A stretch of DNA of 64,000 nucleotides from Anaerolineales bacterium UBA2395 (GTDB lineage Bacteria > Chloroflexota > Anaerolineae > Anaerolineales > Villigracilaceae). Within the stretch, counting starts at the first letter, position 1. Every line of letters begins with the position of its first letter. A program made the position numbers and the translations under genes. The notes beneath the pieces were generated by a model, which did no database searches, had not been told where the DNA came from, and saw only the letters and a list, made by a program, of their open reading frames with translations. Positions 8,532 to 17,420 of the stretch are shown here, piece after piece. The stretch covers positions 1 to 64,000 of the forward strand of contig DDSH01000021.1 in the NCBI GenBank assembly GCA_002343775.1, in the 5' to 3' direction.

Positions 8532-9994
8532 GAAATTTCCTTGTTTGCTTGGAGTGCAAAGTCCCCAGCCTTTGCCGAAAGCCCTACGAGAATCCCCGAA
8601 ACCAGCCAGATGTTCGGAGTTGTAAACGAGTCCTGGGTGAAATTATACAGGGCGACCGCCACCCACGCAAATACCCCAGCCACCGCAGCAAAGCGTGCCC
8701 AATCCTCCCGACGCCTGAGAAGGGAAAGCGTTTCGCCCAACAGATTAAACTGGAAGGCGATGAACAATACGAAACCGCCCAGCCCCGTCTCTGCCAGCAA
8801 ACGCGCATACAGGTTTTTGGGATTCGGGTACAAACGGCTTTCAGGCGAAAGCTGACGGGCAATTTCAGGCAGCGTGGTAAAAGACCAGTCGGGCAGGTTT
8901 TGGTAGATGTAGAACCCGCTTCCCCCCAACCCGACACCGGTAAGCGGATATTCTTCGAATGCGCCCATCGCCCCAACGGTGTACGCTCCGCGCGCGCCCG
9001 CATTGATATCCACAATGTATTCGCTCAGGCTTTCCGCGTTGATCTCCCAAAGGCGGCGGAAGTAATTCTTTTGCCCAAGGAAAAGGATGGAACCGACCAC
9101 CACACCAACGACGAGCGCGATCATCCCCAGCCGCAGAGACAGGTCAAAGACCCGTCCGCGAAAGCCGCCGATGAACCACGTCCACATCGAACGCAGAACA
9201 TCGCGTCCGAAGAGCAGCAGCATCAAGCCGGAGGTGCCAACAGTGATCAGCAATCCGCCGCGTGAATAGGTGGCTAGAAGCACCAGAGTGGATAAAGCCA
9301 AGAGAACTGGTTCCAGCCATCGCAGCGGTGTGGTGCGGTACTTGGTCAAAACCGCCGCAAACAGGAATGGGAAGAAGATCGTCGCAAGTTGACCGGCAAG
9401 CCACGCCGGTTCATACGCCAGACCCGAGATGCGATTCGTGCGGACGAGTTCACGCATCGAAAATGCCAGTTGCCAATGAGTGACCATTTCCTTGTCGAGC
9501 AAACCGGTGTAAAAAGTGACGGCTTGCAAACCGCTCCACGCCAGGTCGAGGCATAGACCTGCAAAAATCCATTGAACCGTGAAACGTAAATCGGCTTCGT
9601 CTCTGTTCATCCAAACAGCACTGATAAAAAACGCAATGCCGATGAAAAGCGTCACCAGGGCGCGGATGGCACGCCCATCGTAGGTTTGCCCGCGCAGGGG
9701 AACCGGATTGATGAACGAGCCAACACTGGCGGAGAAAATCGTGAACAACACGAACACCCCCAAGGCAACGAAAGCGCCTGCCCAATACAGTGAGATCTTT
9801 TTCCGCCAAGCCTGCACCAGCAGCAATGGCAGCAAAAACGCCAGCGGATACAACGCCAGCGGGCGCACCAGTGTGCTTTCACCCAACCCCGGAAACCAAC
9901 GAAAGCTGGTCACAGGCAGCGAGAGCATGGCAAGCGCCCAAAGCAGTCGCGGGAGGTTTGCCACAGAAAACACGGAACTCACAGAAGATTTCAT
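8528..9994 (-). CDS. O-antigen ligase/polymerase-like membrane protein
   Basis: A 488-residue polytopic protein with about eleven or twelve hydrophobic segments. It has the large periplasmic-type loop of the Wzy/WaaL superfamily between the later helices (about residues 330-400, with FEEYPLTGVGLGGSGFY, the GxGxG-like part of PF04932). The start ATG at 9994 is taken because the upstream extension is hydrophilic and lies inside the Wzz-like gene. The ATG overlaps that gene's TGA by 4 nt. It would polymerise or transfer lipid-linked glycans outside the membrane. Ligase versus polymerase cannot be decided from the sequence. Confidence 0.87.
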   Translation of the reverse strand: MKSSVSSVFSVANLPRLLWALAMLSLPVTSFRWFPGLGESTLVRPLALYPLAFLLPLLLVQAWRKKISLYWAGAFVALGVFVLFTIFSASVGSFINPVPLRGQTYDGRAIRALVTLFIGIAFFISAVWMNRDEADLRFTVQWIFAGLCLDLAWSGLQAVTFYTGLLDKEMVTHWQLAFSMRELVRTNRISGLAYEPAWLAGQLATIFFPFLFAAVLTKYRTTPLRWLEPVLLALSTLVLLATYSRGGLLITVGTSGLMLLLFGRDVLRSMWTWFIGGFRGRVFDLSLRLGMIALVVGVVVGSILFLGQKNYFRRLWEINAESLSEYIVDINAGARGAYTVGAMGAFEEYPLTGVGLGGSGFYIYQNLPDWSFTTLPEIARQLSPESRLYPNPKNLYARLLAETGLGGFVLFIAFQFNLLGETLSLLRRREDWARFAAVAGVFAWVAVALYNFTQDSFTTPNIWLVSGILVGLSAKAGDFALQANKEIS

Positions 9995-10587
9995 TTCGGT
10001 TTGAGGAACAATACGAAGAAAACAGCCAGCAGAAGAAAACCAGTGGCTCCAACCAGCAGGTATGTGCTCAATGGAATGCTGCGTTCCTTCGGCAAATTCG
10101 CAGACTGGGTCACTTCGAGTTTGATGAATTCGTTGAGATTGCCTGCTTCGATCTCGGCTTGAGCCTTTTCCACAAACGCATTCGCCCACGCCGAAGCGAG
10201 TTCTTCCGCTTTCTGCGGGTTTTCATCATCTGCAAAGAAATGCCACCCCGCTTCGGCTGGCTGTGAGAGACTCAACCTTCCATCGCGAAGGTCTTGCATG
10301 GGAACATTTAAACTCGTCAACACTTCATCTGACAGGGCGAGTTCCACCATTTTGCGGGTCTCGCGTTCGAGGTAATAAAAATCCTGCCGATCATCGTTGC
10401 CGGGAAACGATTCTTCGAGGTTGAAATCCACATTGACCACGGCTCGTGCGCGGTATGGCGGCGGCGCAACGAAATAGACCGCCGCGCCCAGCAACGCACC
10501 GATCAACGAACCAAATACCCAAAAGCGCCACGCCTTGAAAAGGCGGATGAGGTCTTCGAGAGAGGGGGAGGAAAAGAGATAATTCAT
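9991..10587 (-). CDS. Wzz-like chain-length determinant protein
   Basis: A 198-residue protein with a membrane segment at about 22-42 (FGSLIGALLGAAVYFVAPPP), an extracytoplasmic helical domain and a second membrane segment at about 173-195. This is the two-helix layout of Wzz/polysaccharide co-polymerases. The family's Pro-rich element around TM1 is visible as APPPYRARAVV. It is shorter than typical Wzz (about 300 residues) and has no C-terminal BY-kinase. It is coupled by an ATGA overlap to the O-antigen ligase-like gene, which fits a role in setting glycan chain length. Confidence 0.8.
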   Translation of the reverse strand: MNYLFSSPSLEDLIRLFKAWRFWVFGSLIGALLGAAVYFVAPPPYRARAVVNVDFNLEESFPGNDDRQDFYYLERETRKMVELALSDEVLTSLNVPMQDLRDGRLSLSQPAEAGWHFFADDENPQKAEELASAWANAFVEKAQAEIEAGNLNEFIKLEVTQSANLPKERSIPLSTYLLVGATGFLLLAVFFVLFLKPK

Positions 10588-10616
10588 TTTAGGTCTACAA
10601 ACTTACCAATCACCAT

Positions 10617-11414
10617 TTATTTCTTTATCCGCCATTTCCACAGCGGACCAATGATCTTTCTTAAATAATACTTTGCCACGATCGGCGCAAAAAATCTTCC
10701 ACCATCGCGGTAATGAACTCGCAGCATTTCCTTCCAGCCGCGTTCGTCGTTTACGTTGGTCTTGCTCGACGTGTGGATCCGAAAGTTCGCCCATGTCCTG
10801 CCGGGAAGATATTTAACCGGCGCATGTTTGGCGATCCGTACCCACAGGTCGTAGTCCATCGCAAAGTAAAAAGACGGGTCGAGTGGACCAAGTTCCTTCC
10901 AATACTTCGCACGGAAGAACATCGTCTGCTGCGGAATGTGAACATATCCATTACGCAGTTTCTGATAATCCGTCTGGCGCGAGGCAAACCTGCCAATCGC
11001 CCTCCCGCGTTCATCAATGAAATCACAGTCCGCGTACACCATCGCCACATCAGGATTCTCCATCAGGAACAGAGCGGCTTCTCCTACGGCTTTGGGATGA
11101 TGATAGGTGTCATCCGAGTTCAACCACGCGAGGATGTCACCTTTGGCGCGCGCAAAGCCTTTGTTGATCGCATCAGTCTGACCCTTATCCGGTTCGCTGA
11201 CCCATGAAGCGATACGCCCCTCGTACTTTTTAATGATGTCCACGCTGCCATCGGTCGAACCGCCGTCGATGATGATGTATTCGATATTGGGATAATCCTG
11301 TCCCAGCACCGATTGGACCGTCGCTTCGAGGTACGCGGCTTGATTGAACGACGGCGTAATGATGGAAACGAGAGGCAAAGCAGGCGGCTTCACGGAACTA
11401 TTTCCATTCCTCAT
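10617..11414 (-). CDS. Glycosyltransferase family 2
   Basis: A 265-residue GT-A fold glycosyltransferase. The N-terminal strand is VSIITPSFNQAAYL, the nucleotide-binding DGGSTDGS starts at residue 50, and the metal-binding NSDD is at 99-102. The DKGQTDAINKGFARAKGDI block is typical of this subgroup. It is a close relative of the protein encoded at 16482. The donor and acceptor sugars are unknown. It overlaps the 3' end of the upstream sulfotransferase gene by 17 nt, so the two genes are coupled. Confidence 0.93.
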   Translation of the reverse strand: MRNGNSSVKPPALPLVSIITPSFNQAAYLEATVQSVLGQDYPNIEYIIIDGGSTDGSVDIIKKYEGRIASWVSEPDKGQTDAINKGFARAKGDILAWLNSDDTYHHPKAVGEAALFLMENPDVAMVYADCDFIDERGRAIGRFASRQTDYQKLRNGYVHIPQQTMFFRAKYWKELGPLDPSFYFAMDYDLWVRIAKHAPVKYLPGRTWANFRIHTSSKTNVNDERGWKEMLRVHYRDGGRFFAPIVAKYYLRKIIGPLWKWRIKK

Positions 11415-12321
11415 CTGAATAAAATGATTCAGATATGCCTTCTGTCAACTTGCGCACGCGGGAAATTTCCCCGGGAGAAAGGATCTTCTTCCAGTTGTCG
11501 AGGTTGGCGCGGCTATCCAGTTTGACAGAGTGCGTTTTATTCTTCGTCAGTTTCGTGGGATTTTCGGAACTGCTCGAATTAAGGATCACGTTCTTGACAC
11601 GCTCGTTAAAATCCAAACCGAGGTTTTTGTACAAAGCCTGATACCCGCCAATGGGGTCGAGAGAAAGGTCTTCATGGCGAACCACCTGAAATTGCGGGAA
11701 AGACTCCCGGGTCGAATGAACGAAGCGGTAGATGATCTTCCACAACAGTGCTGCCTGCCCAATGATGTCATCCTTGGGGGTGGATTCCATCGCGGCACGG
11801 TCGGGTTCCAAATGATCTCGCATGAAAAGCGGCTGTTTCAGGAAGTTGTCAAAGTCGAAGTTCCAGCCGAGGCGCTTGAGACTGCTGACAAACCCACCAG
11901 GGTGACGTGCTGTGATCACCACCTGACAATTCAATCGTTTCGCAAACCAGGGCGTGGAAAAGACTGCAAACGGGTCCTTGATCAACGCGCGCTGTCCGTG
12001 CATGCTGCCGTTGAAGAAAATGCGGAAGTCGCGCCCCATGCGCAGGAAATCTTTGACCGAGCGGATCGATCTGATCTCCAGCAAGAGATGGTATTGAAAG
12101 TTTAACAGTTCGTGGAAAGCGGACAAATACCCGGCTTCGTTCTCCTCTGTGATGTAGGTGTACCAATATTTGACGGGCACACGATACACGCCGGGACGGT
12201 GAAGCACGTTGAGCGGTTCGCTGATATACGCGGTATCCACGTCGGCGGCGAGCATTTTGCCAACCCATGTGGTGCCGCTGCGGTGTGAACCGGTCACAAG
12301 GATGGGGGTTAGGTCATTCAC
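11398..12321 (-). CDS. Sulfotransferase family protein
   Basis: A 307-residue sulfotransferase. The P-loop-like 5'-PSB site is GSHRSGTTWVGKM (11-23). The 3'-phosphate region is CQVVITARHPGGFVSSLKRLGW, with the conserved Arg and Ser. The C-terminus has the family's NLDNWKKILSPGEISRVRKL region. It belongs to the longer PF13469-like subgroup, unlike the short forms at 29275 and 32553. It overlaps the DUF6056-like membrane gene upstream by 8 nt and the GT2 gene downstream by 17 nt. The expected role is O-sulfation of a glycan built by the locus. Confidence 0.88.
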   Translation of the reverse strand: MNDLTPILVTGSHRSGTTWVGKMLAADVDTAYISEPLNVLHRPGVYRVPVKYWYTYITEENEAGYLSAFHELLNFQYHLLLEIRSIRSVKDFLRMGRDFRIFFNGSMHGQRALIKDPFAVFSTPWFAKRLNCQVVITARHPGGFVSSLKRLGWNFDFDNFLKQPLFMRDHLEPDRAAMESTPKDDIIGQAALLWKIIYRFVHSTRESFPQFQVVRHEDLSLDPIGGYQALYKNLGLDFNERVKNVILNSSSSENPTKLTKNKTHSVKLDSRANLDNWKKILSPGEISRVRKLTEGISESFYSDEEWK

Positions 12322-13807
12322 TTAATGCCTCCATTAAGAATTCGTCCTCCACCGGAACTGTACGGATGGAATTAACGCCATAGTATTGGGCGGCACACTG
12401 ATTGATCCAGTGTGTTGGGTCATCATCCAATTCCTTGACGCCATAGAAACCAGGAAACCCGGGAATGATCAGATCTGTTTCACCCTGCGCCGCATGGCGG
12501 AGAATGTAATCTTCACGAAGGTCCCAGAGTTCCGCCCGGCGGGCATATTCAGGAGTAAGGGTTTGGACCAACCCATAGGCAATTCGTATTGGATACATGG
12601 CTGCGATCAGGATGAACAGAAAAAAGGGCGTCCACACCGTAATTTTACGGTCAAATTTGAATTCAGGGAGCCACATTCCAGTTCCAATGCCTGTCATCAT
12701 CAAGGCAAGGATGAGCAGGGTGCGAGCAAGGAACCGCGCCCGTTCCACGGGGAAGCTTTGCCCAAAAACGCTGGGGGAAAAACTGGCGGCAATCAAAACC
12801 CAAAGGATGAGAACAAGAGCCACAATAAAAAGAAAGATCTGCCGATTCGCTACGACGATTGTGGATGCAGCCCCCATCTGCTTAAGAGACCAGATCAACA
12901 AAAAAGGCGCCAGAAATGACAGGAACAGGGGCAATGGAACAGTGGTGAAGGAATCCCGGGTGAATAACAAGGCATAATAAAAAGAGTTCACCAATACCAA
13001 ACCAAAGGAATTCCCGCTTGTCACATTCGAAACCGCAGGGGAGAGTGCCATCACCAAAAACCCGAGGACAATCCCCCCAAACATCCAACCAAACAATGTG
13101 ACCTGCCGCCTTTTGGCTGAGGTCGAACCCTGCATCAGAATTGCCATAATCATCAAAGGGATGATAACAAGCAGAGTGGTCGTTGGCGGTTCAGAGAAAC
13201 CGGCAATAAGAAAAGCGGAAATAAATACAAAAGTATAGACCAGAGGAGAAGGCGGATGTGCCTCGGCAAGGCGAGATCGGCGAACGAGAAAGGCAAAAAG
13301 GAAGGAGACAAAAACCAGCGGCGCAAAATGGGTCATCATGGCTGAACGCCAATAAATGGTTTGAAACAAGGCAGGGGCAAGGAACAAACTAAAAAATGCC
13401 AGTATCGCGCCGAGGTTGGCATCCGTCAGAACATGCCAGCGAATTCCAAGAATTCGTCGAATCTCATGCACGAGCCAGATCAAACCGATCGCCCATAGAA
13501 CGACCATGCCCATGATGACGATCTGCATGTTATCTGACCCCAGTCGTTCTCCCAGCCCAACAAATAGCAGGTTCGAATAACGATTTGCAGCGCGCCAATC
13601 GCCATCAAGATAGCGCTCCACTACTGCGCCGATCAAGGACTTATCTTCAAAGCGCATCGCTTCGCAATAATCGTCCGCGATGTAACGGGAGAACACGCCC
13701 AAATAAATATAAATACTAATTACCAGAAGTTGAGCCAGAAATGGCAATAGTAAGGTTACAAACAAGGCAACTTGAGGTCTTGAATCTTTATTTCGAAGCA
13801 CGAGCAA
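12314..13807 (-). CDS. Polytopic membrane protein, DUF6056/GT-C-like
   Basis: A 497-residue integral membrane protein with about eleven or twelve hydrophobic helices. After the first helix it has an acidic loop IADDYCEAM, similar to the Asp-Asp or Asp-Glu pair that coordinates the metal and lipid-phosphate donor in GT-C enzymes and in the DUF6056 family. A soluble tail of about 90 residues follows the last helix. It probably transfers a sugar from a polyprenyl-phosphate donor, but no direct family signature fixes this. The start is a TTG at 13807 with AAGGA at proper spacing; no better ATG exists. Confidence 0.72.
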   Translation of the reverse strand: MLVLRNKDSRPQVALFVTLLLPFLAQLLVISIYIYLGVFSRYIADDYCEAMRFEDKSLIGAVVERYLDGDWRAANRYSNLLFVGLGERLGSDNMQIVIMGMVVLWAIGLIWLVHEIRRILGIRWHVLTDANLGAILAFFSLFLAPALFQTIYWRSAMMTHFAPLVFVSFLFAFLVRRSRLAEAHPPSPLVYTFVFISAFLIAGFSEPPTTTLLVIIPLMIMAILMQGSTSAKRRQVTLFGWMFGGIVLGFLVMALSPAVSNVTSGNSFGLVLVNSFYYALLFTRDSFTTVPLPLFLSFLAPFLLIWSLKQMGAASTIVVANRQIFLFIVALVLILWVLIAASFSPSVFGQSFPVERARFLARTLLILALMMTGIGTGMWLPEFKFDRKITVWTPFFLFILIAAMYPIRIAYGLVQTLTPEYARRAELWDLREDYILRHAAQGETDLIIPGFPGFYGVKELDDDPTHWINQCAAQYYGVNSIRTVPVEDEFLMEALSE

Positions 13808-13925
13808 TCGGAGTCCTTTCGAAACTATTTAGCCAGAAAAATTTCAAACTGTTTACCATTCCACAACAACTTTAAAATTATTAGGAAATAATATTAAGCG
13901 AATTTCGCATTTTCACCTATATTGA

Positions 13926-15458
13926 TCATGGTTGAAGCAGGTAGATCACATACCCATCCCCTTCGGCAAAGACAGGATATGCCTCGAGTTTTGCCTGTAA
14001 GAGAGGTTGGCGGCTGAGGTCGTTGAAGTCGGTGACAAGGAAGAGGTTTTTTTTGGTGGCGATCTCGGCGAATTGCTCGTCGAAGTCACGCTTCCCTCCC
14101 CGTTCGCTGCTATATAGCAAGTCACCATAGGTGGGCCATGAGGTTATGTATGTCCAGCCCCAATACGCAAAGCGTGAGCCGTAATCCTGCGTGAGACCCG
14201 CCAGATTATACCCGTCCGTTACCTCGCTGATTTCCGCCCACATGGCGGCTTCGGGTCGATAATCCACGGCGTTGAGTTGGTTGCGGGTGTTCCATGTCAC
14301 CGCGAGGATACCCCAAAGAAGGAAAAGGTAAGAAGTAAGGCGCAAAATTTTTGTGGATGTCAGTTGTGCGAGTTTTGCAAAAAGAAAATCGGCGAGTGGC
14401 GCGAGAGACAGAGCCGCCATTGGGATCAACGGCAGGGAATAATAATCATGGGTGGAGATGTGATAGTTGAAGTAAAGCCCAAAGACGGCATACCCCGCCC
14501 AAAGTCCGAGAATGAAGCGGCGTTTTTTTTCATCCCAAAAGAACAAAGCAAGCAGAGCAAGCATCAAGACCGAACCGCTCATCACAAGGTTGAGCATGTT
14601 GAGCCAGCCAAGGTAGTAGGATGGGCTCAAAAACAAGGTCGGGATAAAACGCCCGCTGAACTGCTGACCGAGATAATCCTCGATAAAAATTCCGTAGATG
14701 AGATACCCTGCAGCGGGCAGGATGCCCAGAGTCGCCATGACATAAATTTGCGGATTCTTGAACGCTTCTTTTATAGACCCGCGGCTGAGTGCCGCTCCCA
14801 AGCCTCCGCCAACGATGAAGAAGGCTGCCGGGAATTTGATGAAGATGGCAAACCCGCCAAAGAGACCGGCGAGGATGGCATAGAGCCATGCCCTCCCCCT
14901 TGCCTCTCTCCCAATGGAAGAGGGGTTGCGGGTGAGAGAAGCCCATTCCCAGACCGCCCACAAAAAGATGACGATGAGCATGGTCATGAGCGGATCGGGT
15001 TGGAAGCTGCGGCTGGCTATGACAGCGTAGGGCAGGAATAGGTAAACGGCTGTGGCGGCGATGGCTCCATCATGGGAGGTGAGGCGGCGCGCAAGCAAGT
15101 ATAGGAAAATGCCGCCGACGATCCAAAACGCAGACGAGTAGATACGCGCGATCCAGACCTGCTCGCCGGTGAATTGGTACGTCCATGCGACAATGCGTTC
15201 GAAAAATTCCGGTTCGACAGAAGCACGCAGATTCCATTGTTGGACGGCGAAGGCGCGTTCTTCGGGAGAGACGCCTGCCCGGGTTTCGTAGTACATGCCG
15301 CGCGCTTTGAGCGCCGAGAGCATCTGACGGGTGGAGTGGAAGTCGAGCGGCAGGTCGGTCAGGTCGTAGAGGCGGATGGCGATCCCGAGGGCAAATATGA
15401 CCAAAAGCGCGAGGGTTCGGGCGGTTTTGGTGGAGAAAAAGGAGGTTGATTCCTGCAT
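13926..15458 (-). CDS. PMT/ArnT-like GT-C glycosyltransferase
   Basis: A 510-residue polytopic protein of the dolichyl-phosphate-mannose-transferase (GT39/ArnT) type. After helix 1 it has LTDLPLDFHSTRQ, where the Asp fits the first-loop catalytic acid of GT-C enzymes. The block ASRSFQPDPLMT is shared exactly with the paralog at 17906. A short, oddly hydrophilic insert (SLTRNPSSIGREARGRAW) between two helices is encoded by a palindromic repeat at 14889-14938. About eleven helices are followed by an external C-terminal domain. It would transfer sugar from a lipid-phosphate donor outside the membrane; acceptor unknown. Confidence 0.85.
   Translation of the reverse strand: MQESTSFFSTKTARTLALLVIFALGIAIRLYDLTDLPLDFHSTRQMLSALKARGMYYETRAGVSPEERAFAVQQWNLRASVEPEFFERIVAWTYQFTGEQVWIARIYSSAFWIVGGIFLYLLARRLTSHDGAIAATAVYLFLPYAVIASRSFQPDPLMTMLIVIFLWAVWEWASLTRNPSSIGREARGRAWLYAILAGLFGGFAIFIKFPAAFFIVGGGLGAALSRGSIKEAFKNPQIYVMATLGILPAAGYLIYGIFIEDYLGQQFSGRFIPTLFLSPSYYLGWLNMLNLVMSGSVLMLALLALFFWDEKKRRFILGLWAGYAVFGLYFNYHISTHDYYSLPLIPMAALSLAPLADFLFAKLAQLTSTKILRLTSYLFLLWGILAVTWNTRNQLNAVDYRPEAAMWAEISEVTDGYNLAGLTQDYGSRFAYWGWTYITSWPTYGDLLYSSERGGKRDFDEQFAEIATKKNLFLVTDFNDLSRQPLLQAKLEAYPVFAEGDGYVIYLLQP
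14317..14350. repeat. Degenerate 7-bp-period array inside CDS
   Basis: Units AAGAAGG, AAAAGGT, AAGAAGT, AAGGCGC and AAAATTT follow each other with 7-bp spacing. They lie within the GT-C gene and encode part of NILRLTSYLFLL on the minus strand. This is a weak member of the heptad class. Confidence 0.4.
14889..14938. repeat. CCCTC/GAGGG palindromic repeat inserted in CDS
   Basis: On the coding (minus) strand this reads CTCTCACCCGCAACCCCTC, then a short hairpin around CCATTGG, then GAGAGAGG and a GGGGAGGG tail. It is the same class as the intergenic copy at 15841-15918 and is kept in frame within the GT-C gene. The paralog at 17906 has a related repeat at the corresponding codons. Confidence 0.7.
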
Positions 15459-15469
15459 AGGGCGGGTCT

Positions 15470-15475
15470 ATTGTA
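15470..15475 (-). promoter_or_regulatory. Candidate -10 box of the 15458 gene
   Basis: TACAAT on the minus strand lies 11 nt before the ATG at 15458, with no Shine-Dalgarno between. A start point about 7 nt downstream would leave a 4-nt leader. Confidence 0.35.
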
Positions 15476-15673
15476 ACGCAGGTTTATGAGGGGAAAATTG
15501 GGATTGGGATCGAGGTTCTTCAACGCAAAGTCGGCAAGACTTCGAGATCTTTCATTGCGATCCTACGCTTTTGTGTTAATTTTTTAGGCGCAATCCATGT
15601 TGGTCGCAAACGGGTTTAACATGACTCACCTCGAAATTAAGGTTTCGCGGGTGAGTTCGTTTTTAGAGCGAAT

Positions 15674-15752
15674 GGGACGCGGATCAACGCTGAAAACGCG
15701 GATTTTTTAGAACTTTTCTGCACGCTTCGCAGTCTGCGCTCGTCCGCGTCCC
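15674..15752. repeat. 79-bp inverted-repeat element, gene-less copy of the GxxExxY unit
   Basis: The left end is GGGACGCGGATCAACGCTGA. The right end, read on the other strand, is GGGACGCGGACGAGCGCAGA: 10 identical outer bases and most of the next ten. The inner left part GAAAACGCGGATT and the right part CTGCGCTCGTCCGCGTCC recur at the two ends of the GxxExxY unit (17421-17906). It therefore looks like a non-autonomous or internally deleted copy. Confidence 0.65.
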
Positions 15753-15840
15753 AGATTAAGTTCGGGGTTAATGATGTTTAGTGCTTCTCTTCCCATCTCT
15801 TCAAAATTAACCCGAGTTGCTACCATGATTGCAAAAACCT

Positions 15841-15918
15841 CCCTCACCCCATTAACAAGGCTTTTCCCCCTCTCCCGTTGGGACGTGTGCCACAAAGTGG
15901 TAGAGGGCAGGGTGAGGG
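15841..15918. repeat. Intergenic palindromic repeat (CCCTCACCC...GGGTGAGGG)
   Basis: Terminal CCCTCACCC pairs with GGGTGAGGG, and inner CCCTCT pairs with AGAGGG. The loop has a small extra hairpin (GCCACAAAGTGGT). This REP-like class is common in bacterial spacers. Two relatives lie inside coding regions at 14889 and 18869. Confidence 0.75.
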
Positions 15919-16199
15919 CTTTTAGCGAAGAATCATGACTATCTGCTGTAAAGCGGCAACTTGGGTTAATTATTTTCCTCAACCTCCCAATTTAACTTCA
16001 TATAGCAGGTAGAAAACCAGAATGTTCCACAACCTGAGCCGTGCGAGATAAAGACTTCACGGCAACCGGAATACCCATCGCCCGAAACCCGGGTTTTCGA
16101 GTATCATCCACGCAAGCACAGACGGGAACCTCCCAACCTTCATCAACGCACCCCGGAGTATTAGCGGACGAAAGTCCCCAGCACAAACCGGAGCGGCAT

Positions 16200-16493
16200 A
16201 TGAAACAGGATGAGTTCGTTATCTTCGCCGAGTTGAACCGAGAGAGATTCGAGGACATCCTCGAAAGGCTGATGAAGTTCTTTCGTCCGGTCCAGTTCGG
16301 CAGGCAGGGCGATGACTGGATCTGGGTACACTTCGACAACGGCAAGATCGACATCGACACCTTCACCTCGGACAATTTACAGGTCAAGGGCAAAAAGGGA
16401 CAAGCCAGATCTGCCAAAGAGATCCTCGATTGTTTGGATAAGGATTGGATCGTGAAGAAATTCAATCCGCCACAGGCAGACTCAACCCGCTAA
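16200..16493 (+). CDS. Hypothetical protein, 97 aa
   Basis: Not recognised. It is a charged, soluble-looking protein of 97 residues: an acidic helical start (DEFVIFAELNRERFEDILER), then alternating aromatic/charged strands (DDWIWVHFDNGKIDIDTF) and a basic end. CCGGAG lies 6 nt before the ATG at 16200. The open frame extends up to 16041 but that part is low-quality, without coding character. It is one of only three plus-strand genes in the right 56 kb and overlaps the GT2 gene tail to tail by 12 nt. Its neighbours are repeats on the other side, so it may be an accessory insertion. Confidence 0.5.
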   Translation: MKQDEFVIFAELNRERFEDILERLMKFFRPVQFGRQGDDWIWVHFDNGKIDIDTFTSDNLQVKGKKGQARSAKEILDCLDKDWIVKKFNPPQADSTR

Positions 16494-17411
16494 GTTCTTT
16501 TTTCTGCGCTGCAAAACCGCTTCGCGTAATTTCCCCAACCCCAGCAGATTCAAAAGACTCGAAACGAGAAGGTTCATCCGCGCCAGAGCCGTGGGAGGAT
16601 GGATAAAAAGCGCGCGCATCCATGCGACGAGGGCTTGGGCGGGAAGTCCGCCATCGAGCAGGTAACGCGCATCTACACGATGAGCGGAAGCGCGAGCGCG
16701 GCGATGGATGCTTGAGAGAATCGGTGAGAGAGACTGATCTTTCTCAACGACATCGAGAATACGGAAGGCTTCACGCCCAAACTCTGCGGCTTTGGCGCGG
16801 TTCTTCGCTTCGGCGTGATAACGCGCGGCAGCCCAGGTCTGGTCTACGTGCAGGATGCGCCCGTGTTTGGCAATTTGGATCCAAAGCAAATGGTCGAGCA
16901 GAAAATGGAAGGAGAGGTCAAGTCCGCTCGTTTTTTGCAGGGCAGAGCGACGCATGAAAACCGCAGGCTGACCAATGATCTGAAAACAAAGCAGGTCTTC
17001 GAGCGTGAGTTGTTTGTAAGTCAGTGTATTGAAGGTCGCGCCGTTCTCGTCCACGGCGAGCATGTTGCCATAGACCAGCACGACATCTGGATTCTCATCA
17101 AAGATTTTCACCGCCGCAGACACGGTTCCGGGGAGATAAAAGTCATCGGAGTTGAGCCAGGCAATGATGTCACCGGAGGCGCGGGCAAATCCCTTGTTGA
17201 TGGCGTCAGCTTGTCCGTTATCCTTTTGCGATTCCCAATAGGTTAATTCGTCTGCATACTTTTCGATAGTATCAACACTTCCATCGGTGGAAGCACCATC
17301 CATGACAATGTATTCGATGTGTGGATGATCCTGAGACAACACAGATCGGATCGTCTGCTCAAGATATTTGGCTTGGTTGAAGGAAGGGGTGATGATGGAA
17401 ACGAGGGTCAT
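16482..17411 (-). CDS. Glycosyltransferase family 2
   Basis: A 309-residue GT-A glycosyltransferase. MTLVSIITPSFNQAKYL begins the fold, DGASTDGS starts at 38, and NSDD at 87-90 binds the metal and nucleotide sugar. The DNGQADAINKGFARASGDI block makes it a paralog of the 10617 gene. The ATG at 17411 is chosen since the extended frame runs into a mobile unit. That unit ends 10 nt upstream (17421), so the native promoter or ribosome site and the link to the upstream GT-C gene may have been replaced. No good Shine-Dalgarno remains. A C-terminal tail of about 80 residues is helical. Confidence 0.92.
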   Translation of the reverse strand: MTLVSIITPSFNQAKYLEQTIRSVLSQDHPHIEYIVMDGASTDGSVDTIEKYADELTYWESQKDNGQADAINKGFARASGDIIAWLNSDDFYLPGTVSAAVKIFDENPDVVLVYGNMLAVDENGATFNTLTYKQLTLEDLLCFQIIGQPAVFMRRSALQKTSGLDLSFHFLLDHLLWIQIAKHGRILHVDQTWAAARYHAEAKNRAKAAEFGREAFRILDVVEKDQSLSPILSSIHRRARASAHRVDARYLLDGGLPAQALVAWMRALFIHPPTALARMNLLVSSLLNLLGLGKLREAVLQRRKKNLAG

Positions 17412-17420
17412 ATTTTTATA

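Larger units (their letters stand above)
15459..16199. other. 741-bp gene-poor spacer with repeats
   Basis: No convincing gene is seen here. It holds a TACAAT box for the GT-C gene, a 79-bp inverted-repeat element (15674-15752), a CCCTCACCC palindrome (15841-15918) and a short palindrome CGAAACCCGGGTTTTCG near 16083-16099. The open frame over 15707-15982 is made from these repeats and is not supported as a gene. Confidence 0.7.

Noticed and set aside
14277..15041. 254-residue plus-strand frame opposite a GT-C gene
   Set aside because: Composition is that of a complementary-strand shadow of hydrophobic helices (rich in Glu, Arg, Gln and Lys); no start signal.
15707..15982. 91-residue minus-strand frame in the spacer
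   Set aside because: It is made of the 79-bp element and the CCCTCACCC repeat (HTSQRERGKS-type peptide is a known translation of such repeats) and has no ribosome site.
15998..16465. 155-residue minus-strand frame opposite the 97-residue gene
   Set aside because: Ser/Cys-rich shadow composition; the plus-strand frame has a better ribosome site and a normal acidic composition.
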